Shown: positions 22,361 through 25,358 of the stretch, one piece after another | Position numbering within the stretch: position 1 is the stretch's first letter | Layout: each line of letters opens with the position of its first letter | Assembly (NCBI GenBank): GCA_016297555.1 | Contig: JAEDGK010000016.1 | Coordinates: 1-25,358, forward strand | Reading direction: 5' to 3' | From: Clostridiaceae bacterium | GTDB lineage: Bacteria; Bacillota; Clostridia; Oscillospirales; Acutalibacteraceae | Length of the DNA stretch: 25,358 bases | The notes under the pieces: generated by a model | Seen by the model: only the letters and a program-made list of their open reading frames with translations | The model's database searches: none | Told to the model about the DNA's origin: nothing | Made by a program: the position numbers and the translations under genes

Positions 22361-24454
22361 TTATCTTACGCCGAAAAGAAGCTCACCGTATGACGGATAA
22401 GGCCAATATTCGGCAGAGGTTATGCACTCGGCTTCATCCGTAACGGCGCGAAGCTCCTGCATCTTGGGAATAATAACGGATTTGAACATCTCCGCTTCTT
22501 CTGCCTCGTCGGCTGCCGATTTAAGGCTGATAAGAGCGCTCTCAAGGTCAGAAACCTTGGAATAAATCGAAGCTGACAGAGCAGAAAGCCTTGTAACGGT
22601 TTTCTCCTCATAGGAGCAGTCCGCTGAAGCGAAGCAGGATTTCTTGGTTGCCGCAGTTTTGCTAAGCTCGCCGACATAGGAGCTGATTGCGGGAAGAATA
22701 TCCTTGTTAACCATATCAATCATTGTAAGAGCCTCTATGTTGATTGTCTTGCAGTAGTTTTCAAGACGGATTTCATAGCGAGCCTCAAGCTCTGCTCTTG
22801 TGAATACCTTGTGCTCCTCAAACAGCTTAACATTCTTTTCGTCAAGCAGATGAGCAACGCAGTCCGGAGTGGTTTTGAGATTGAGAAGTCCTCTTCTTTC
22901 GGCTTCCTTTATCCACTCGTCATCATAACCGTTGCCGTTGAAGATAATGCGCTTATGGTCTTTGATTGTCTTCTTGATAAGCTCGTGAAGTGCATCCTCG
23001 AAATTATCAACACCCTCAAGCCTGTCCGCATAGGATTTGAGCGATTCCGCAACGGCGGTGTTAAGAACGATGTTTGCACCCGCGATCGAGTTGGCTGAGC
23101 CAAGCATTCTGAATTCAAACTTATTGCCCGTGAAAGCAAACGGAGAAGTTCTGTTTCTGTCCGTTGTATCCTTGGGGAATCTGGGAAGAACATGAACGCC
23201 GACCTTCATCTGAACCTTCTCTTTGGCGTCATAAGCGGTTTCGTTTTCGATTGATTCAAGGATTTCATTAAGCTCATCGCCAAGGAACATTGAAACAACT
23301 GCGGGAGGAGCTTCGTTTGCGCCGAGGCGGTGGTCATTGCCTGCGCTCGCAACGGAAATTCTGAGAAGATCCTGATAATCGTCAACCGCCTTTATAACAG
23401 CGCAGAGGAAGAGCAGGAACTGTGCGTTATCGTAAGGAGTTTCACCGGGCTCAAGGAGGTTAACTCCTTTGTTTGTGGATATAGACCAGTTATTGTGTTT
23501 GCCGCTGCCGTTAACGCCTGCAAAGGGCTTCTCGTGAAGCAGGCAAATCATATTATGCTTCTTTGCAACCTTCTGCATAATCTCCATTGTGAGCTGGTTA
23601 TGGTCGGTCGCAATGTTTGTTGTTGAGAATATCGGCGCAAGCTCGTGCTGAGCGGGAGCAACCTCGTTATGCTCTGTTTTTGCAAGGATACCGAGCTTCC
23701 AAAGCTCCTCGTTGAGATCCTTCATAAAAGCGGCAACGCGGGGCTTAATGGAACCGAAATAATGGTCATCAAGCTCCTGACCCTTGGGCGGCTTTGCTCC
23801 GAAAAGAGTTCTGCCCGTAAAGATAAGGTCTTTTCTCTTGTTATACATATCTTTGTCAACAAGGAAATATTCCTGCTCGGGACCGACGGTGGTTTTAACG
23901 CTCGTTACATCGTCCTGACCAAAAAGCTTTAGAATTCTGACTGCCTGCTTGCCGATTGCTTCCATTGAGCGAAGCAGCGGAGTTTTCATATCAAGTGCCT
24001 CGCCGCCGTAGGAACAGAAAGCCGTGGGAATGCAAAGAACACCTTCTTTAATGAAAGCATAGGAAGTGGGATCCCATGCCGTGTATCCTCTTGCCTCAAA
24101 GGTGGCGCGAAGTCCGCCTGAGGGGAAGCTTGACGCATCGGGCTCGCCTCTTACAAGCTCCTTGCCCGAAAATTCCATAATAACCGAGCCGTCCTTGCAG
24201 GGGGAAATAAAGCTGTCGTGCTTTTCGGCGGTGATGCCCGTCATGGGCTGGAACCAATGAGTGAAATGAGTCGCTCCGTTTTCGACCGCCCAATCCTTCA
24301 TCGCATTGGCAACAACATTTGCAACAGCTATATCAAGGCGTTTGCCGTCTTGAATGGTTTTTTTCATCGCCTTATATGTTTCTTTGGGTAATCTCGACTT
24401 CATCGCCTTGTCATCAAACACCATGCAGCCGAAATATTCGGGAACGCTGTTCAT
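22361..24454 (-). CDS. glnN: Type III glutamine synthetase (GlnN family)
   Basis: ATP-dependent synthesis of glutamine from glutamate and ammonia, the entry point of ammonium assimilation; type III enzymes are large dodecamers known from Bacteroides, cyanobacteria and rumen/gut Clostridia. Length 697 is diagnostic of the type (type I is near 450). Visible motifs are HWFQPMTG (66-73), GPEQEYF (191-197) with metal-binding glutamate, EHNEVAPAQHELAP (261-274) and GSGKHNNWS (316-324), the ATP-binding region. The C-terminal helical extension specific to type III is present. I favour the ATG at 24454, eight bases after AGGAG; the ATG at 24460 is only two bases away from it. It has a strong promoter and a terminator-like hairpin in its short leader. 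The next gene, amt-PII, transports its substrate. Confidence 0.96.
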   Translation of the reverse strand: MNSVPEYFGCMVFDDKAMKSRLPKETYKAMKKTIQDGKRLDIAVANVVANAMKDWAVENGATHFTHWFQPMTGITAEKHDSFISPCKDGSVIMEFSGKELVRGEPDASSFPSGGLRATFEARGYTAWDPTSYAFIKEGVLCIPTAFCSYGGEALDMKTPLLRSMEAIGKQAVRILKLFGQDDVTSVKTTVGPEQEYFLVDKDMYNKRKDLIFTGRTLFGAKPPKGQELDDHYFGSIKPRVAAFMKDLNEELWKLGILAKTEHNEVAPAQHELAPIFSTTNIATDHNQLTMEIMQKVAKKHNMICLLHEKPFAGVNGSGKHNNWSISTNKGVNLLEPGETPYDNAQFLLFLCAVIKAVDDYQDLLRISVASAGNDHRLGANEAPPAVVSMFLGDELNEILESIENETAYDAKEKVQMKVGVHVLPRFPKDTTDRNRTSPFAFTGNKFEFRMLGSANSIAGANIVLNTAVAESLKSYADRLEGVDNFEDALHELIKKTIKDHKRIIFNGNGYDDEWIKEAERRGLLNLKTTPDCVAHLLDEKNVKLFEEHKVFTRAELEARYEIRLENYCKTINIEALTMIDMVNKDILPAISSYVGELSKTAATKKSCFASADCSYEEKTVTRLSALSASIYSKVSDLESALISLKSAADEAEEAEMFKSVIIPKMQELRAVTDEAECITSAEYWPYPSYGELLFGVR

Positions 24455-24482
24455 GCTCATCTCTCCTATTCTACATTATATG

Positions 24483-24520
24483 AAAAAGGGCAAAGACACC
24501 ATTGGTTTGGCGCCTTTGCC
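24483..24520 (-). terminator. Terminator-like hairpin in the glnN leader
   Basis: On the minus strand GGCAAAGGCGCCA pairs with TGGTGTCTTTGCC (13 bp, two G-U) around the six-base loop AACCAA, followed by C and five T (24483-24487). It begins about nine bases after the predicted transcription start and ends some 12 bases before the Shine-Dalgarno, so every glnN transcript must pass it. It could be an attenuator or a 5'-end stabiliser. Confidence 0.8.
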
Positions 24521-24535
24521 TTTGACTATGGGCTT

Positions 24536-24564
24536 AGTATAGCCCCAAAATCCGCCAAAGTCAA
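24536..24564 (-). promoter_or_regulatory. Sigma-A promoter of glnN
   Basis: On the minus strand TTGACT (24559-24564) and TATACT (24536-24541) are separated by 17 bases. Transcription should start near 24529, about 75 bases before the glnN start. The 110 bases between this and the divergent promoter could hold regulator sites; I see no match to the Bacillus GlnR box TGTNAN7TNACA. Confidence 0.88.
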
Positions 24565-24674
24565 GGCTTTTCGGTCAATTTCTTCATATTCTTACATTCT
24601 GTCGGATTTTAACGCCTGAGAGTGAAAAGTTTTTGTGAGATTTGTGGAAATCGGTAAAATCTGCGATTTTTGAT

Positions 24675-24703
24675 TTGACAAACACCGACAATGTTATTAT
24701 AAT
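24675..24703 (+). promoter_or_regulatory. Consensus sigma-A promoter of the amidotransferase gene
   Basis: Perfect TTGACA (24675-24680) and TATAAT (24698-24703) with 17-base spacing. A 15-base palindrome, AAAATC-TGC-GATTTT (24656-24670), ends four bases before the -35 and is well placed to be an operator. Transcription should start near 24710. Confidence 0.93.
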
Positions 24704-24717
24704 GCAATTGAACAAAG

Positions 24718-24763
24718 GCGTTCGCATACGGCTTTTTTGCCGTCTGCGGGCGCTAATTTTTTT
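24718..24763 (+). terminator. Intrinsic terminator in the leader of the amidotransferase gene
   Basis: A 15-pair stem with one mismatch and two G-U pairs (24718-24732 with 24739-24753) closes a loop of six T and is followed by TAA and seven T (24757-24763). It starts about eight bases after the predicted transcription start and ends three bases before the AGGGA ribosome binding site. All transcripts must read through it to express the gene. Confidence 0.85.
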
Positions 24764-24780
24764 GTTAGGGAATGAAAAAT

Positions 24781-25358
24781 ATGCTAAAAAAAGAGGGGCA
24801 GATAAGAATACCCTCCGGCTGCGCGATAGCCGGTCTTATTTCAAAAGAAGGAAAATGCTTTTCGGGCGATACAATAGTTAAAGCAATGACCACCATGCAC
24901 GACCGTTCAAACGGTCTCGGCGGCGGCTTTGCCGGCTACGGAATTTATCCGCAGTATAAGGATTACTATGCTCTGCATATCTTCTATGACGGTATGAGCG
25001 CGCGGGAGGATTGTGAAAAGTATCTTGACGATACATTTGAAATAATTAACCTTTCAAAAATTCCTATCAGAAAATCGCCTAAGATTACCGATGAGCCTCT
25101 GATTTGGCGTTATTTCGTTGCACCCAACCCCAACAAGCTCAGAGACAGCCAGCTTGACGAAAAGGAATATGTTGTAAGAGCGGTTATAAAAATCAACACG
25201 GAATTTGACGGCTCCTATGTCTTTTCAAGCGGCAAAAATATGGGCGTGTTCAAAGCAGTAGGATATCCCGAGGATGTCGGCGAATTTTACAGGCTTGAAG
25301 AATACGAGGGCTATTCCTGGACGGCTCACGGCAGATACCCCACAAACACTCCCGGCTG
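24781..25358 (+). CDS. Class II glutamine amidotransferase, glutamate-synthase (GOGAT) type, partial
   Basis: The reading frame is open to the window edge (192 full codons). C14 in the segment SGCAIAGLIS matches the class II amidotransferase nucleophile, which implies removal of a 13-residue N-terminal piece. The HGRYPTNTPG motif near the end matches the glutamine-binding HSRFxTNT segment of glutamate synthase large subunits. In modular GOGATs of Clostridia and archaea this domain is a separate protein, followed by genes for the FMN synthase and GXGXG domains; those would lie beyond the edge. AGGGA lies about eight bases before the ATG at 24781; an in-frame ATG at 24772 is too close to it. 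It is divergent from glnN and completes the GS-GOGAT logic. The GATase fold is clear; the GOGAT role is inferred. Confidence 0.8.
   Translation, partial: MLKKEGQIRIPSGCAIAGLISKEGKCFSGDTIVKAMTTMHDRSNGLGGGFAGYGIYPQYKDYYALHIFYDGMSAREDCEKYLDDTFEIINLSKIPIRKSPKITDEPLIWRYFVAPNPNKLRDSQLDEKEYVVRAVIKINTEFDGSYVFSSGKNMGVFKAVGYPEDVGEFYRLEEYEGYSWTAHGRYPTNTPG

Noticed and set aside
24565..24674. GlnR or TnrA box in the glnN/amidotransferase gap
   Set aside because: I looked for TGTNAN7TNACA on both strands and found only half-sites with wrong spacing.
22253..24763. ANTAR-type antitermination elements (paired hairpins with hexaloops having A1 and G4) in the nitrogen leaders
   Set aside because: The glnN loop is a hexaloop but reads AACCAA (C at position 4), the amidotransferase loop is six T, and the amt hairpin has a 16-base loop. 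No convincing first hairpin precedes them, so the known motif is not met.
24642..24881. A short plus-strand reading frame over the amidotransferase promoter and start
   Set aside because: It contains the promoter and leader hairpin of the real gene, is in a different frame from the GOGAT-type protein, and has no recognisable features.
1..25358. Mobile elements, prophage, CRISPR or defence systems
   Set aside because: No transposase, integrase, direct-repeat array or known defence gene is seen; base composition and codon style look uniform across the window.

Overview
The window is a compact, gene-dense bacterial chromosome segment. It has short intergenic gaps, strong AGGAGG-type ribosome binding sites, sigma-A style promoters close to TTGACA-N17-TATAAT, and many hairpin-plus-T-tract terminators. 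The gene types point to an anaerobic Firmicute of class Clostridia, plausibly a gut or rumen Oscillospiraceae/Ruminococcaceae relative: type III glutamine synthetase, an ammonium transporter fused to PII, the [FeFe]-hydrogenase maturase HydE, the ECF biotin component BioY, and a FakA-type DAK2 protein followed by recG. The lineage is inferred from gene content only. I see no prophage, insertion sequence, CRISPR array or other mobile element.

Layout. (1) 1-3826, minus strand: the 5' part of a tRNA-Leu(GAG) with a perfect promoter, a class B penicillin-binding protein, an EamA/DMT transporter and the ATPase YchF. (2) 3914-9121, plus strand: an orphan peptide-binding lipoprotein, then fakA and recG. 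(3) 9032-12333: a small Usp-domain protein (minus) whose terminator lies inside recG, then N-acetylglucosamine kinase, bioY and an alpha/beta hydrolase (plus). (4) 12342-14163: hydE and a stand-alone C39-like cysteine peptidase. (5) 14171-18782: pyruvate kinase (minus), glutamine-dependent NAD synthetase (plus) and undecaprenyl-diphosphate phosphatase (minus). (6) 18786 to the end: a nitrogen-assimilation island.

The nitrogen island is the most distinctive part. On the minus strand run glnA-III, amt-PII and asnB. Divergent from glnA-III, and running off the window, is a class II glutamine amidotransferase related to the N-terminal domain of glutamate synthase. Together they import ammonium (Amt), sense energy and 2-oxoglutarate (fused PII), make glutamine (GSIII), and pass its amide to aspartate (AsnB) and probably to 2-oxoglutarate (a modular GOGAT, mostly beyond the edge). 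The glnA-III and amidotransferase promoters, and a weaker candidate before amt, are each followed within about ten bases by a hairpin with a T-run ending just before the gene's ribosome binding site. This suggests a shared attenuation or 5'-end stability control on nitrogen genes. The PII domain has valine at the position of the uridylylated Tyr51 of enteric PII.

Other unusual regulatory structures are a terminator whose 3' arm contains the penicillin-binding protein's Shine-Dalgarno, a hairpin separating hydE's Shine-Dalgarno from its start codon, and a repeated palindrome GTAAAG-N8-CTTTAC flanking the nagK/bioY junction. Nearly every gene belongs to a well-known family; the novelty lies in arrangement and control. 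All identifications are by reading motifs, without database searches.
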